This document shows positions 35,897-44,274 of a stretch of DNA of 64,000 nucleotides, one piece after another (position 1 is the stretch's first letter; the number at the start of each line of letters is the position of its first letter). The DNA is taken from the NCBI GenBank assembly GCA_049802235.1, contig JBARMB010000047.1, positions 1 through 64,000 on the forward strand, in the 5' to 3' direction. Made by a program: the position numbers and the translations under genes. Under the pieces are notes generated by a model, which saw only the letters and a list, made by a program, of their open reading frames with translations, was not told where the DNA came from and did no database searches. Source of the stretch: VBDM01 sp049802235 (GTDB lineage: Bacteria; Pseudomonadota; Gammaproteobacteria; Burkholderiales; SG8-39).

Positions 35897-36205
35897 ATGG
35901 AAACGACGACCTATAAATCTTTCGCCGACTTTTACCCGTTCTACCTTTCCGAGCACAGCAACCGCACCTGCCGGCGGCTGCATTTTGCCGGCACCTCGAT
36001 CGGCGGTCTGTTTCTGCTGCAAGCGATCGAGTCGCTGAACCCGTGGTGGATTCTTGTCGGACTCGCAGTCGGCTACGCGTTTGCCTGGGTCGGCCACTTC
36101 AGGTTCGAAAAGAACCGCCCGGCCACGTTTACCTACCCTTTCTACAGTTTCGTCGGTGACTGGGCGATGTGGAAAGACACCCTCACGGGCAAGATCCCGT
36201 TCTAA
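35897..36205 (+). CDS. DUF962/Mpo1-like small membrane protein
   Basis: A 102-residue protein with the DUF962 pattern: FYPFYLSEHSNRTCRRLHFAGTSI, a hydrophobic pair of segments (GGLFLLQAIESL and WWILVGLAVGYAFAWVGHF), then FEKNRPATFTYPFYSFVGDWAMW. The conserved His residues (EHSN, RRLHF, GHF) are the likely metal ligands. The yeast homologue Mpo1 is an Fe(II) dioxygenase in alpha-oxidation of 2-hydroxy fatty acids; a lipid role fits the lipid-catabolism setting, but bacterial function is not established. GAAGGAG precedes the ATG. Confidence 0.88.
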   Translation: METTTYKSFADFYPFYLSEHSNRTCRRLHFAGTSIGGLFLLQAIESLNPWWILVGLAVGYAFAWVGHFRFEKNRPATFTYPFYSFVGDWAMWKDTLTGKIPF

Positions 36206-36435
36206 CTCCTTGAACATACGCAAAGCTTTTGAATCCCTAACGTTCATTTTATTATGCGCCGACGCGTAAAGGCGAACGCACCCGAGGCTCCATCCTGACC
36301 GTAGCAGCGGCGACCTGCGCCGCGTGGCGCTGGATCTGAATCGATGACCGGATTTGTCATCCCGGGTCCTTCGCTGCGCCCGAGGATAAACTCGGCGACG
36401 GATCTGTTCTGGATCAATCGCAAGGAGCCCACGCC

Positions 36436-36933
36436 GTGAACGCGCGCACTCTCACCGTTTCCTGGGACGATCCGATGCCCGGTGCGAAACAGGCCGCGAG
36501 CATGAGCGGACGCGAGTATCTCGCCGCAATAATGGATGGAAAATTTCCCGCCCCGCCGATAGCAAAGCTCGTGGGATTCCGTCTCGCGCAAGTCGGCGAC
36601 GGCCTCGCCGTGTTCGAATGCACCCCGGGCGAGCAGCACTACAACCCGATCGGCGTCGTCCACGGCGGGCTTGCCTGCACCCTGCTCGACTCGGCGATGG
36701 GCTGCGCCGTGCACACGACGCTATCCGCAGGAACGGCCTATACGACGCTCGAAGTGAAAGTGAACCTGGTGCGCGCGATCACGACGGCCACCGGCCTGCT
36801 GCGCGCCGAGGGACGCGTCATCCACGCCGGCAAGCGCATGGCGACTGCGGAGGGACGGCTGATCGATTCAGCCGGAAAACTGTACGCGCACGGGACGACG
36901 ACGTGCATGGTTTTTCCGCAAGCCCGGGCCTGA
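36436..36933 (+). CDS. PaaI-family hot-dog thioesterase
   Basis: A 165-residue protein of the PaaI type: HYNPIGVVHGGLACTLLDSAMGCAV with the HGG motif and the catalytic Asp, then EVKVNLVRAI and GRVIHAGKRMATAEGRL. It likely hydrolyses aromatic or medium-chain acyl-CoA. The GTG start at 36436 has AAGGAG eight bases upstream. It is a single gene ended by a clear intrinsic terminator at 37065-37089. Confidence 0.9.
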   Translation: MNARTLTVSWDDPMPGAKQAASMSGREYLAAIMDGKFPAPPIAKLVGFRLAQVGDGLAVFECTPGEQHYNPIGVVHGGLACTLLDSAMGCAVHTTLSAGTAYTTLEVKVNLVRAITTATGLLRAEGRVIHAGKRMATAEGRLIDSAGKLYAHGTTTCMVFPQARA

Positions 36934-37023
36934 AAGCTGGAACTGCCGCTCCGCCGGCGTCCGCACATGCTGCGGGCCGATATCCTCCGATTGTCCCGGC
37001 CTGAACGGCGGTACGCTTGGAGA

Positions 37024-37046
37024 CCGTTTCAGAATGACCGAAACGG
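37024..37046 (+). other. Perfect 7-bp inverted repeat
   Basis: CCGTTTC (37024-37030) and GAAACGG (37040-37046) with a nine-base loop, just before the terminator of the PaaI-type gene. May be an additional hairpin of the 3' end. Confidence 0.35.
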
Positions 37047-37064
37047 AATCCAATACAGGGGAGC

Positions 37065-37089
37065 ATGAGGGGATGTTTCCCCTCATTTT
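37065..37089 (+). terminator. Intrinsic terminator
   Basis: ATGAGGGGA (37065-37073) pairs with TCCCCTCAT (37078-37086) over a TGTT loop, followed by TTT: a 9-bp stem with a short T-run on the plus strand, closing the PaaI-type gene. It also lies between convergent genes. Confidence 0.75.
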
Positions 37090-37100
37090 CTAACCGGTTC

Positions 37101-37739
37101 TTAGCGGACCTGCGGCGGCATGGCCGGGACCGCGCGCCATCCTTCTCGGCACTCGGAGACGTAAGGGTAATACGTCTTCGTCGACTCGCAGTAATACCAG
37201 CTTGCGCTCGTCGAAGATTGCGGCGCAGCCCCCGGCATTCCGGCCTGCGGCGGCGGCGGCGCCATGGGCGCCGGCGGCGCAGCCTCGACCGCGTCCGCCG
37301 GCGGCTCAACGACCGCATAGCCGCCGGGGGCTTCCACGTAATAGACGTCGTTGGCGTAGTAATAAGGCACGCGTCCCACCATCACCGTCGAATACGAGGG
37401 CGGCAAAATCGGCACGACGATGCCGAAGGGCGGCCTTGCCACAATGAAGCCCGGACCGGAGCGGCGATACCATACGCCGGAACGAAAGAAAAACGGCGCG
37501 CCGCGGAACGTCAACGTAATGTTGCCCGCCGGCAGCACGGAAACCGAGTAGCCGATACTCGGGTAGTAGTGATTGTGATGGAAGCGATCGTCGAATACCC
37601 AGTGCGGAGTGCGATAGCGATCCCGCTCGATCTCGCGCCTGCCATGGCGCTCCTCGGCGTGGGCAAACGAAGCGCAAACCACGATGAGCGCAAGAAAAAC
37701 AGCAATTCCCGGCGCCGGCCTCGATAAGAGCTTTTCCAT
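37101..37739 (-). CDS. Secreted DUF6515-type protein
   Basis: A 212-residue protein with a signal peptide (GIAVFLALIVVCASFAHA, cleavage near residue 27). The mature part is rich in Tyr, His and Pro, with HWVFDDRFHHNHYYPSIGYSV, VLPAGNITLTFRG, FFFRSGVWYRR, VGRVPYYYANDVYYV and a Pro/Ala-rich linker before WYYCESTKTYYPYVSEC. This is the pattern of the DUF6515 family of periplasmic/outer-surface proteins of unknown role. The two Cys near the end may form a disulphide. GGAGAT precedes the ATG at 37739. Confidence 0.85.
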   Translation of the reverse strand: MEKLLSRPAPGIAVFLALIVVCASFAHAEERHGRREIERDRYRTPHWVFDDRFHHNHYYPSIGYSVSVLPAGNITLTFRGAPFFFRSGVWYRRSGPGFIVARPPFGIVVPILPPSYSTVMVGRVPYYYANDVYYVEAPGGYAVVEPPADAVEAAPPAPMAPPPPQAGMPGAAPQSSTSASWYYCESTKTYYPYVSECREGWRAVPAMPPQVR

Positions 37740-38004
37740 TTTCGATCTCCGATTCAAAAATGTTTGAAACAGGGTACCCGGAGTGTCCGGCAATATCCGT
37801 GAAACATTGTATCGCTTTGTAAATCACGGGATCGGCCGTCCGACGTGCGATTGGCGTCGGGACCGGCGGCCCGCCGTCATTCAACCCAAGCGGCCGGCAC
37901 GCGTTGGCGAAACGCTTGGAGGGATTTCCTGAGAAGCGCCGCGAAGATCGGGCAATGGAATCCTGAAACCGCTATTCTCACGGGTTTCGCGCATCCGCCG
38001 ACCC
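37740..38004. other. Divergent intergenic region, no feature recognised
   Basis: 265 bp between the DUF6515-type gene and the MFS gene, which point away from each other. Promoters for both should lie here, but no convincing -35/-10 pair is visible. Confidence 0.4.
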
Positions 38005-39234
38005 GTGACCCCTCCCGCATCTTCCCCCACATCACCGCGCCGGCGCGACGCCGCCACCACCGTCACGCTGGTCATTTTCTGCCAGGGCTTCCAGGCGCTG
38101 ACGCTGGGCGGCATCGCGCTCTTCCTGCCGCTCATCCGCGAAGACCTGCACATCAGCTTCACGCAGGCCGGGGTGCTTTCGGCCGCCACGACTTTCACCT
38201 ATGCGCTCTGCCAGATCCCGGCGGGCTATCTCACCGACCGCTTCGGGCCGAAGCGCCTGTTCTTCATCGGCATCCTCGGCTCGACGCTGCTATCGCTCAA
38301 TTTCGGGATGATCCAGTCGTTTCCGGCCGCGGTTGCGAACCAACTGGTGTCGGGCGTGTTCCGGGCGCTGCTGTTCGCTCCCGGCCTGACGCTGGTCGCC
38401 TCCTGGTTCCCGCCGGACCGCAAGGCGACCGCGATGGGCTTGTACGTCGTCGGCGGCGTCTCGGGGAACGTGCTGCTCTCCCTCGCCGGGCCGTTGCTGG
38501 TGAGCCACTTCGGCTGGCGCCCGGCGTTCATTTCCTTTTCCGCGCTGGGCATGTTATCCGCGTTCGTGTTCTTCGCCTTCGGCAGGGAGAAGCCCGCCGC
38601 GGGGCCGAAGCATCCGGTGGGCATGCTGGACGCGTTCCGGCTGTTCCGCTACCCGATCATGTGGGTGTGCGCCGGCATCCAGTTCATCCGCTTCGGCGTC
38701 ACTACCTCGTTCTATTTCTGGCTGCCGTCGCTGCTGGTGGCCGACAGGGGTCTTACGCTTCAGGCCGCGGGCTTCATCACGGCGATCGGCGCCGCGATGA
38801 CGGCGGCGTCCAACGCGCTCGGCGGTTACGCCTCGGACCGCCTGAGGAACCCGCCGCTCGTGATCGGCGGATCGCTCGCGGTGCTCGCCTGCACTTCCGC
38901 GCTGCTCGTGATCGTGAACTCGATCCCGGCGCTGGTGCTCGTCGTCGCGGTGAACTCGGTTTTCCTGCAGTTCTATTTCGGCGCGCTGTTCTTCGTGCCG
39001 GTCGAGGTGCTCGGCCAGCGCGTGGCCGGCACCTCCGCCGGATTCAGCAACATGTTCGCCAACCTCGGCGCGCTCAGCTTCGCCTATGCGCTCGGCGTGG
39101 TGAAGGACACGGCAGGCGCCTTCACGTGGGGCTTTCTCGCAATCGGCGCCGTCTGCCTCATCGGCGTCGCGCTGGCTGTGGTGCTGGCGCGGATGAGGAC
39201 GCGCGCGCTCGCCGCTGCGCACGCATCATCCTGA
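38005..39234 (+). CDS. MFS transporter
   Basis: A 409-residue major facilitator with twelve likely membrane segments. The loop 2-3 signature is GYLTDRFGPKRLFF; the equivalent in the second half is GGYASDRLRNPPL. RALLFAPGLTLVASWFPPDRKATAMG resembles the OPA/phthalate-type subgroups that carry organic anions. The start at a GTG (38005) gives a short Pro/Arg-rich cytoplasmic end. The substrate cannot be named. The end overlaps the convergent zeta-like kinase gene by nine bases. Confidence 0.88.
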   Translation: MTPPASSPTSPRRRDAATTVTLVIFCQGFQALTLGGIALFLPLIREDLHISFTQAGVLSAATTFTYALCQIPAGYLTDRFGPKRLFFIGILGSTLLSLNFGMIQSFPAAVANQLVSGVFRALLFAPGLTLVASWFPPDRKATAMGLYVVGGVSGNVLLSLAGPLLVSHFGWRPAFISFSALGMLSAFVFFAFGREKPAAGPKHPVGMLDAFRLFRYPIMWVCAGIQFIRFGVTTSFYFWLPSLLVADRGLTLQAAGFITAIGAAMTAASNALGGYASDRLRNPPLVIGGSLAVLACTSALLVIVNSIPALVLVVAVNSVFLQFYFGALFFVPVEVLGQRVAGTSAGFSNMFANLGALSFAYALGVVKDTAGAFTWGFLAIGAVCLIGVALAVVLARMRTRALAAAHASS

Positions 39235-39870
39235 ACCGAGCTTCAGAGCCGCGGCGACGATGGGCTTCGCCCACTCCGGCGCGCGTGCGAGGTCCTTGCG
39301 GTTCAATATTTTTCCCTTCTCCACATGCAGCACGAGCACGGGAGCGGGCCTGCGGCCGGCCGCGGGGTCGGCGTCCGCGCTGTTGTCGTACACGCGGAGA
39401 GCGGCAAGCCTCGGCATGAGATGGATCAAATTGAGCCGGCTGTGCTCGTAGCGCCGGCGGATGTCCTTTTCCGAAATGGGATGGCCGCCCCGGCGCACGC
39501 GCGACCGCACGCGCTCGATGTGCAGCTCGGGACTGGCGAGTCCCGCAAACCAGACGTGGACTTCGAACCCCTTCGCGGCCGCCTCGGCGAGCAGCCGCGG
39601 AATCGTGTTCGCGCCGAGCGTAGTCTCGAACGCGAAATCGAGCCGCTCCGCGATGGCGCGCTCGAGCAGCCTGCGGCCTTGGCCCCACGCGACGCCGTTG
39701 GCTTCGGTCTGACTCAATCCGGGATTGGCCGCCATCAGCGCGCGGGCAGCCTCGTCCGGATTGTAGTACTCGCCGCCGAAGCTGCGAAAAGCCGCGCCGC
39801 CGATGCTGCTCTTGCCGGCGCCGTTCACTCCGGCCAGGACGTAGATGCGAGGCGGCTTGGCGGAAGTCAT
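39226..39870 (-). CDS. Zeta-toxin-like P-loop kinase (toxin candidate)
   Basis: A 214-residue P-loop protein: Walker A GVNGAGKSS (residues ~14-22), YYNPDEAARAL, the ETTLGANT block and a VWFAGLASPELHIERVRSRV region. The family (zeta toxin / predicted ABC-type ATPase) includes UDP-N-acetylglucosamine kinases that block wall synthesis. It follows a Phd/YefM-type antitoxin gene by 42 bases on the same strand. Zeta toxins normally pair with epsilon antitoxins, so the Phd/YefM partner is unusual. It may instead be a non-toxic small-molecule kinase. Its end overlaps the MFS gene by nine bases. Confidence 0.8.
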   Translation of the reverse strand: MTSAKPPRIYVLAGVNGAGKSSIGGAAFRSFGGEYYNPDEAARALMAANPGLSQTEANGVAWGQGRRLLERAIAERLDFAFETTLGANTIPRLLAEAAAKGFEVHVWFAGLASPELHIERVRSRVRRGGHPISEKDIRRRYEHSRLNLIHLMPRLAALRVYDNSADADPAAGRRPAPVLVLHVEKGKILNRKDLARAPEWAKPIVAAALKLGSG

Positions 39871-39912
39871 CCTGTGGTTGCGGTCGCGTCGCCGCCGACC
39901 GGGGAACGGCCC

Positions 39913-40260
39913 CTAACGATGTTTGCGCGCAGATTTCACCGCCGCGCGGCCGAGTTCGGCCGGCGTGGCCTTGAATGCCGCATGCATGCCCTTTCTTGCC
40001 TTGGGCGTTTGCATGCGGCCGAGAAGCGCGTCGAATTCCGCGCTGAGATCGTTCAGGTTCTGATTCTGCCCCTTCACCAGCGCCTCGAAATCCTCGTAGG
40101 AAACCAGCACGGCCTTGGGGGCATCGTGCCGGGTGATCGCGACGGCGCCGCGGGTTGCCTGCTCGAGGATGGTTCCGAACTCATTCTTGAGCCGGGTTGC
40201 GGCGACGGTCGGAATGTCGACCAGTTCGCCCAGGCGGTTGCGGAAGGTCAGTGTCGTCAT
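39913..40260 (-). CDS. Phd/YefM-family antitoxin
   Basis: A 115-residue protein with the Phd/YefM fold: PTVAATRLKNEFGTILEQATRGAVAITRHDAPKAVLVSYEDFEALV, which binds DNA and represses its own operon. The C-terminal ~40 residues (Lys/Arg/Ala-rich) would wrap the toxin. The start at 40260 places the operator palindrome (40316-40327) ~55 bases upstream. A longer in-frame reading through the operator is not the gene. Partner: the zeta-like kinase immediately downstream. Confidence 0.85.
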   Translation of the reverse strand: MTTLTFRNRLGELVDIPTVAATRLKNEFGTILEQATRGAVAITRHDAPKAVLVSYEDFEALVKGQNQNLNDLSAEFDALLGRMQTPKARKGMHAAFKATPAELGRAAVKSARKHR

Positions 40261-40294
40261 GGTCGGGCCTCGGGAGTCGTTTCGAACATTATAC

Positions 40295-40327
40295 ACATAT
40301 TGGCTATTTCGTACATATTGGCCAATA
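40295..40327 (-). promoter_or_regulatory. Operator of the Phd/YefM-zeta-like operon
   Basis: ACATATTGGC occurs twice (40295-40304 and 40313-40322, 18 bp apart), and the second copy is part of the perfect 12-bp palindrome TATTGGCCAATA (40316-40327). The arrangement of a palindrome plus a half-site upstream of the antitoxin gene is the usual autoregulatory layout for Phd/YefM repressors. Confidence 0.6.
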
Positions 40328-40432
40328 ACTGAGAAACCTCGGCATGAACTGCCCCAACCGCTCTCCCGATCGCCCGCCGCCGGAGGCCCAGACCGCAAAT
40401 AGATTGCCATCCCGAGCCCTTCGATTCGTCCT

Positions 40433-41167
40433 TCACCACGGATCGGCCAGGACGATCTCGAGCGGCATGCCCGAAACCGCATCGAGCAGGACCGCCGCAT
40501 CCCTGCTCCGCCCGCGCAGCGGCAGGAACTTCACCGACTCCGGCGATCGCCTCGCGGAGTCGAGATAACGCTGCACCGCCTTGGCGTCGCGTTTGAGAAG
40601 GATGCTCACGGGCTTCGCGTGCCTGAGCGCGTTCTGCACCTGCTGTTCGTAGGGCACGTAATACTGGGGATACAGTTGCAGGTCCTTGCCCCCCAGCGCC
40701 GTCATGATGATGTTGAGCTGCAGCTTGGGGTCGCGCGGGGGTTCCGCGGCGATGTAGCCCGGACGCCCCAGCGGCAGGCGCTTGAACTCCTCGCGCGTGA
40801 CTTTCGCCAGATCCTGCGGGTCGAGATCTTTCGCGGTCACCAGTTCGAACCGGTCGAACGCGAACACCACGTACACCGGCCGCGCCAGGGACACGACGTG
40901 AATGCCGTAGGCGAGCGCCGCGACCTGCAGCAGCGCGATGACCGACAGGTCGAACTTCAAGCCCTTCTTGCCGGACTTGAAGATGACGAGCGTGATCAGC
41001 GGCCCGAGCGTCACGTCGACGCCCGCCAGGATCAGGGCGAGCCCGCCGCCGCCGGCGACCTCGAAGAGCGGCCACCGGTACCACACCGCCGCCATGAACA
41101 CGAGTACCGCGCCGACGACGGTGCCGCTCAACAGCAGATGGATCCCCGATGCTTTCCAACGTGACAT
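40433..41167 (-). CDS. TfpX/TfpZ-type type IV pilin accessory protein
   Basis: A 244-residue inner-membrane protein that begins MSRWKASGIHLLLS, the family start, and has about four membrane segments (residues ~8-100) with GPLITLVIFKSGKKGLKFDLSVIALLQ. A periplasmic domain follows (RPVYVVFAFDRFELVTAKDL). TfpX/TfpZ proteins help export or stabilise a particular pilin and usually sit next to a pilin gene. None is seen here, so this copy is an orphan. The gene follows the antitoxin operator region and reads on the minus strand. Confidence 0.9.
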   Translation of the reverse strand: MSRWKASGIHLLLSGTVVGAVLVFMAAVWYRWPLFEVAGGGGLALILAGVDVTLGPLITLVIFKSGKKGLKFDLSVIALLQVAALAYGIHVVSLARPVYVVFAFDRFELVTAKDLDPQDLAKVTREEFKRLPLGRPGYIAAEPPRDPKLQLNIIMTALGGKDLQLYPQYYVPYEQQVQNALRHAKPVSILLKRDAKAVQRYLDSARRSPESVKFLPLRGRSRDAAVLLDAVSGMPLEIVLADPW

Positions 41168-41298
41168 TCAAATGGGTCGAGAAGGTTGTTGCTTGCCTTT
41201 TGTACCGAGAGCGCCCCGTGCTCGACAATGGTAATGCAACCTACGACGGCAATGGATATAGGTCTGTTCCCATAAATTCAATCCCGCTCCTGCAAATA

Positions 41299-43104
41299 CT
41301 AAAACTGCTCCTCCGCCAGCGCCATCACCCCCGCCGCCCCCTGCACGATCGTATTCCGCAGCGCCGGCGCCTGCGTCAGCAGGTGATCGGCGTAGAAACG
41401 CGCGGTCTTGATCTTTGCCTCGTAGAAGGACTTGTCGCCCTTGCCTTCCGCCAGCCGCTGCTGCGCGACGAGCGCGGCGCGCGCCATCTGCCAGCCGCCG
41501 CAGACGATGCCCATGAGCTTGAGGAACGGCACCGCGCCGGCATGCACCGCCTTGATGTCGTTGCCGTAGTTGACGACGATCCAGGAGACGCATTCCTCCG
41601 CCGCGGTCACCGCCGCCGAGAAGGCGGCGCGGATCGCGCCCATGTCGTCCCCGCCGGCCTTGCCGAGCTGCGCTTCGACCGCGCGCATCGCCTTGATGAC
41701 TGCCTTCGCGGTGGCGCCGCCTTCGCGCGCGATCTTGCGGCCGACGAGGTCGTTCGCCTGGATGCCGGTGGTGCCTTCGTAGATGGTGGTGATGCGCGCA
41801 TCGCGCAGGTGCTGCGCCGCGCCGGTTTCCTCGATGAAGCCCATGCCGCCGTGCACCTGGATGCCGGTCGAGGCGACGTCGATGCCGGTTTCAGTGCTCC
41901 AGCCCTTGACGATGGGGATCATCAGGTCCACGAACGCCTGATTGCGCGCGCGTTCTTCCTTGTCCGCGTGGCGGTGCGCCTTGTCCATCGCCGCGGCGAC
42001 GACGTAGGCAAGCGCGCGCATCGCCTCGATCTGGGACTTCATGCTCATCAGCATGCGGCGCACGTCGGGATGGCGGATGATGGGCACCGACTTGTCGCCG
42101 CCGGCGACGTCGCGGCTCTGGATGCGCTCCTTGGCGTACGCAAGCGCCTGCTGGTAGGCGCGCTCGGCGATCGACAGGCCCTCGAGGCCCACGGCGAAGC
42201 GCGCCGCGTTCATCATGATGAACATGTATTCGAGGCCGCGGTTCTCCTCGCCGACGAGATAGCCGATCGCGCCTTCTTTCTCGCCGTACACGAGCACCGC
42301 CGTGGGACTCGCGTGGATGCCGAGCTTGTGTTCGATCGAGGCGCATTGCACGTCGTTGCGGCGGCCGAGAGTTCCGTCCGCGTCGACCATGAACTTCGGC
42401 ACCAGGAACAGCGAAATGCCGCGCACGCCCTCGGGCGCATCCGGCGTGCGCGCGAGCACGAGGTGGATGATGTTCTCCGCCAGGTCGTGCTCGCCGTAAG
42501 TGATGAAGATCTTCTGGCCGGAGATGCGGTAGTGGTCGCCGTATTTCTCGTCACGGGATCGCACGGCCTTTGTCCGCACCAGGGCGAGGTCGGAGCCCGC
42601 CTGCGGCTCGGTAAGGTTCATGGTGCCGGTCCAGGTGCCTTCGACCATTTTTTTCAGATACGTGCGCTTGAGCGTGTCGGCGCCCCGCAGTATCAGCGCC
42701 TCGACGGCGCCGGTGGTCAGCATCGGACAGAGCGAAAACGACAGGTTCGCCGACTTCCACATCTCGATCACCGGCGTCGAGACGATCTTCGGCAGACCCT
42801 GCCCGCCGTACTCCGGCGGCGCCTGCAGCGCGTTCCAGCCGCCTGCGATGAATTGCCTGTACGCCTCCTTGAAGCCTGTCGGCGTGGTCACGGCGCCGCG
42901 GTCCCACTTCGAGCCCTCCTGGTCGGCGGACTTGTTGAGCGGGGACAGGACGCCGCCCGAGAATTTCGCGCTCTCCTCGAGAATCTGCTCGACCAGTTCG
43001 GCGCTGACTTCCTCGCATCCGGGCAGCTTCGCGACTTCGTCGAGGCCCGCGAGCTCCTTCAGCACGAACTGCATGTCGCGGATGGGTGCTTTGTATTCAT
43101 TCAT
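41299..43104 (-). CDS. Acyl-CoA dehydrogenase with extended C-terminal domain
   Basis: A 601-residue flavoprotein of the long acyl-CoA dehydrogenase type. Standard core motifs: GTMNLTEPQAGSDLALVRTKA, YRISGQKIFITYGEHDL, GIHASPTAVL and the C-terminal IYEGTTGIQANDLVGRKI containing the catalytic Glu; beyond it an extra ~130-residue domain (VSWIVVNYGNDIKAVHAGAVPFLKLMG). This architecture is shared with the DmdC-type (methylmercaptopropionyl-CoA) dehydrogenases and many unspecified ones. It lies downstream of etfB and etfA in the same orientation, so it feeds electrons straight to that ETF. Confidence 0.93.
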   Translation of the reverse strand: MNEYKAPIRDMQFVLKELAGLDEVAKLPGCEEVSAELVEQILEESAKFSGGVLSPLNKSADQEGSKWDRGAVTTPTGFKEAYRQFIAGGWNALQAPPEYGGQGLPKIVSTPVIEMWKSANLSFSLCPMLTTGAVEALILRGADTLKRTYLKKMVEGTWTGTMNLTEPQAGSDLALVRTKAVRSRDEKYGDHYRISGQKIFITYGEHDLAENIIHLVLARTPDAPEGVRGISLFLVPKFMVDADGTLGRRNDVQCASIEHKLGIHASPTAVLVYGEKEGAIGYLVGEENRGLEYMFIMMNAARFAVGLEGLSIAERAYQQALAYAKERIQSRDVAGGDKSVPIIRHPDVRRMLMSMKSQIEAMRALAYVVAAAMDKAHRHADKEERARNQAFVDLMIPIVKGWSTETGIDVASTGIQVHGGMGFIEETGAAQHLRDARITTIYEGTTGIQANDLVGRKIAREGGATAKAVIKAMRAVEAQLGKAGGDDMGAIRAAFSAAVTAAEECVSWIVVNYGNDIKAVHAGAVPFLKLMGIVCGGWQMARAALVAQQRLAEGKGDKSFYEAKIKTARFYADHLLTQAPALRNTIVQGAAGVMALAEEQF

Positions 43105-43197
43105 GTCGAAACCCTCACGCTGGCCCTCGCCCTTGGAAAGGAAGGGGAATTTTGTTGCCGGCCTGTCTCCCCTCGGAAGGGAGAGAGAACTTTGTTC

Positions 43198-44130
43198 CTA
43201 CCCCAGCTCCTTTACCAATTCCGGGACCACCTGAAACAAGTCGCCGACGATGCCGTAGTCGGCGACCTGGAAGATCGGTGCTTCCTCGTCCTTGTTGATG
43301 GCGACGATGACGCGGCTGTCCTTCATGCCCGCAAGGTGCTGGATCGCGCCGGAGATGCCGACGGCAATATAGAGCTCGGGCGCGACGATCTTGCCCGTCT
43401 GCCCCACCTGCCAGTCGTTCGGAACGAAGCCCGCGTCCACCGCCGCGCGCGATGCGCCCATCGCCGCGCCGAGCTTGTCGGCGAGCGGCTCGAGCAGCTT
43501 GAAGTTGTCGCCGGAGCCCATGCCGCGGCCGCCCGAAACGATGATGCGCGCGGAAGTGAGTTCCGGGCGCTCGGACTTGGTCAGCTCGCGGCCGACGAGC
43601 GACGACAGTTCGGTATCCGTGCCGGCTTGCACGTTTTCGATCGCGGCGGAACCGCCGCTCGCTGCGACGGCGTCGAAGCCGGTGGTGCGCACGGTGATGA
43701 TCTTGATCCTGTCCTTCGACTGCACCGTGGCGAGCGCGTTGCCGGCGTAGATCGGCCGCACGAAGGTATCGGGCGATTTGACGGCGACGATGTCGGAGAT
43801 CTGCGCCACGTCGAGCAACGCGGCAATGCGCGGCGTGACGTTCTTGCCGAACGAGGTCGCGGGCGCGAGGATGTGCGTGTAGCCCGGCGCGAGCGCGACG
43901 ACGAGCGCGGCGAGATTTTCCGCGAGCTGGTCTTTGTATTGCGGCGCGTCGGCGACGAGCACCTTGTTGACGCCCGCGACGGCGGCAGCGGCCTTTGCAG
44001 CGGCGCCGCAGCCGGCGCCGGCAATGAGCACCGCGACGTCGCCGCCGATCGTCGCCGCCGCGGCGACGGTGTTGAGCGTCGCCGTCCTGATCGACTGGTG
44101 GTCGTGCTCGGCGATGACTAGAACAGACAT
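43198..44130 (-). CDS. etfA: Electron transfer flavoprotein alpha subunit
   Basis: A 310-residue EtfA: N-terminal SVLVIAEHDHQSI, and the C-terminal FAD-binding domain with IIVSGGRGMGSGDNF, LYIAVGISGAIQHLAGMKDSRVIVAINKDEEAPIF and ADYGIVGDLFQVVPEL. It carries FAD and, with EtfB, accepts electrons from acyl-CoA dehydrogenases. It lies between etfB and the acyl-CoA dehydrogenase gene. A dispersed repeat sits in the gap to etfB. Confidence 0.97.
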   Translation of the reverse strand: MSVLVIAEHDHQSIRTATLNTVAAAATIGGDVAVLIAGAGCGAAAKAAAAVAGVNKVLVADAPQYKDQLAENLAALVVALAPGYTHILAPATSFGKNVTPRIAALLDVAQISDIVAVKSPDTFVRPIYAGNALATVQSKDRIKIITVRTTGFDAVAASGGSAAIENVQAGTDTELSSLVGRELTKSERPELTSARIIVSGGRGMGSGDNFKLLEPLADKLGAAMGASRAAVDAGFVPNDWQVGQTGKIVAPELYIAVGISGAIQHLAGMKDSRVIVAINKDEEAPIFQVADYGIVGDLFQVVPELVKELG

Positions 44131-44145
44131 CTATTCCCCTCTCTC

Positions 44146-44271
44146 CGTCATTCCCGCGGCCCCCTTTAGCCTCCGCGAAAGCGGAGGGGGAATCCAGTGT
44201 CGTAGGTCGGAAGTCGCTGGGTCCCCGCCCCCCGCTTACGACATGCGGGGACAGGTTTCGCGGGGACGACG
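44146..44271. repeat. Dispersed intergenic repeat (copy 1)
   Basis: Begins CGTCATTCCCGCGG and holds GGGAATCCAG and further inverted GC-rich hairpins (CCTCCGC...GCGGAGG). Related copies lie at 52042-52164 and 60609-60697. The pattern CGTCATTCCCG...CGGGAATGACG is a common proteobacterial intergenic repeat type. Here it separates etfB from etfA. Confidence 0.65.
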
Positions 44272-44274
44272 ACG

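Noticed and set aside
41149..44121. A 990-codon plus-strand frame
   Set aside because: Antisense to the acyl-CoA dehydrogenase and etfA; His/Arg/Asp-rich shadow with no recognisable domain.
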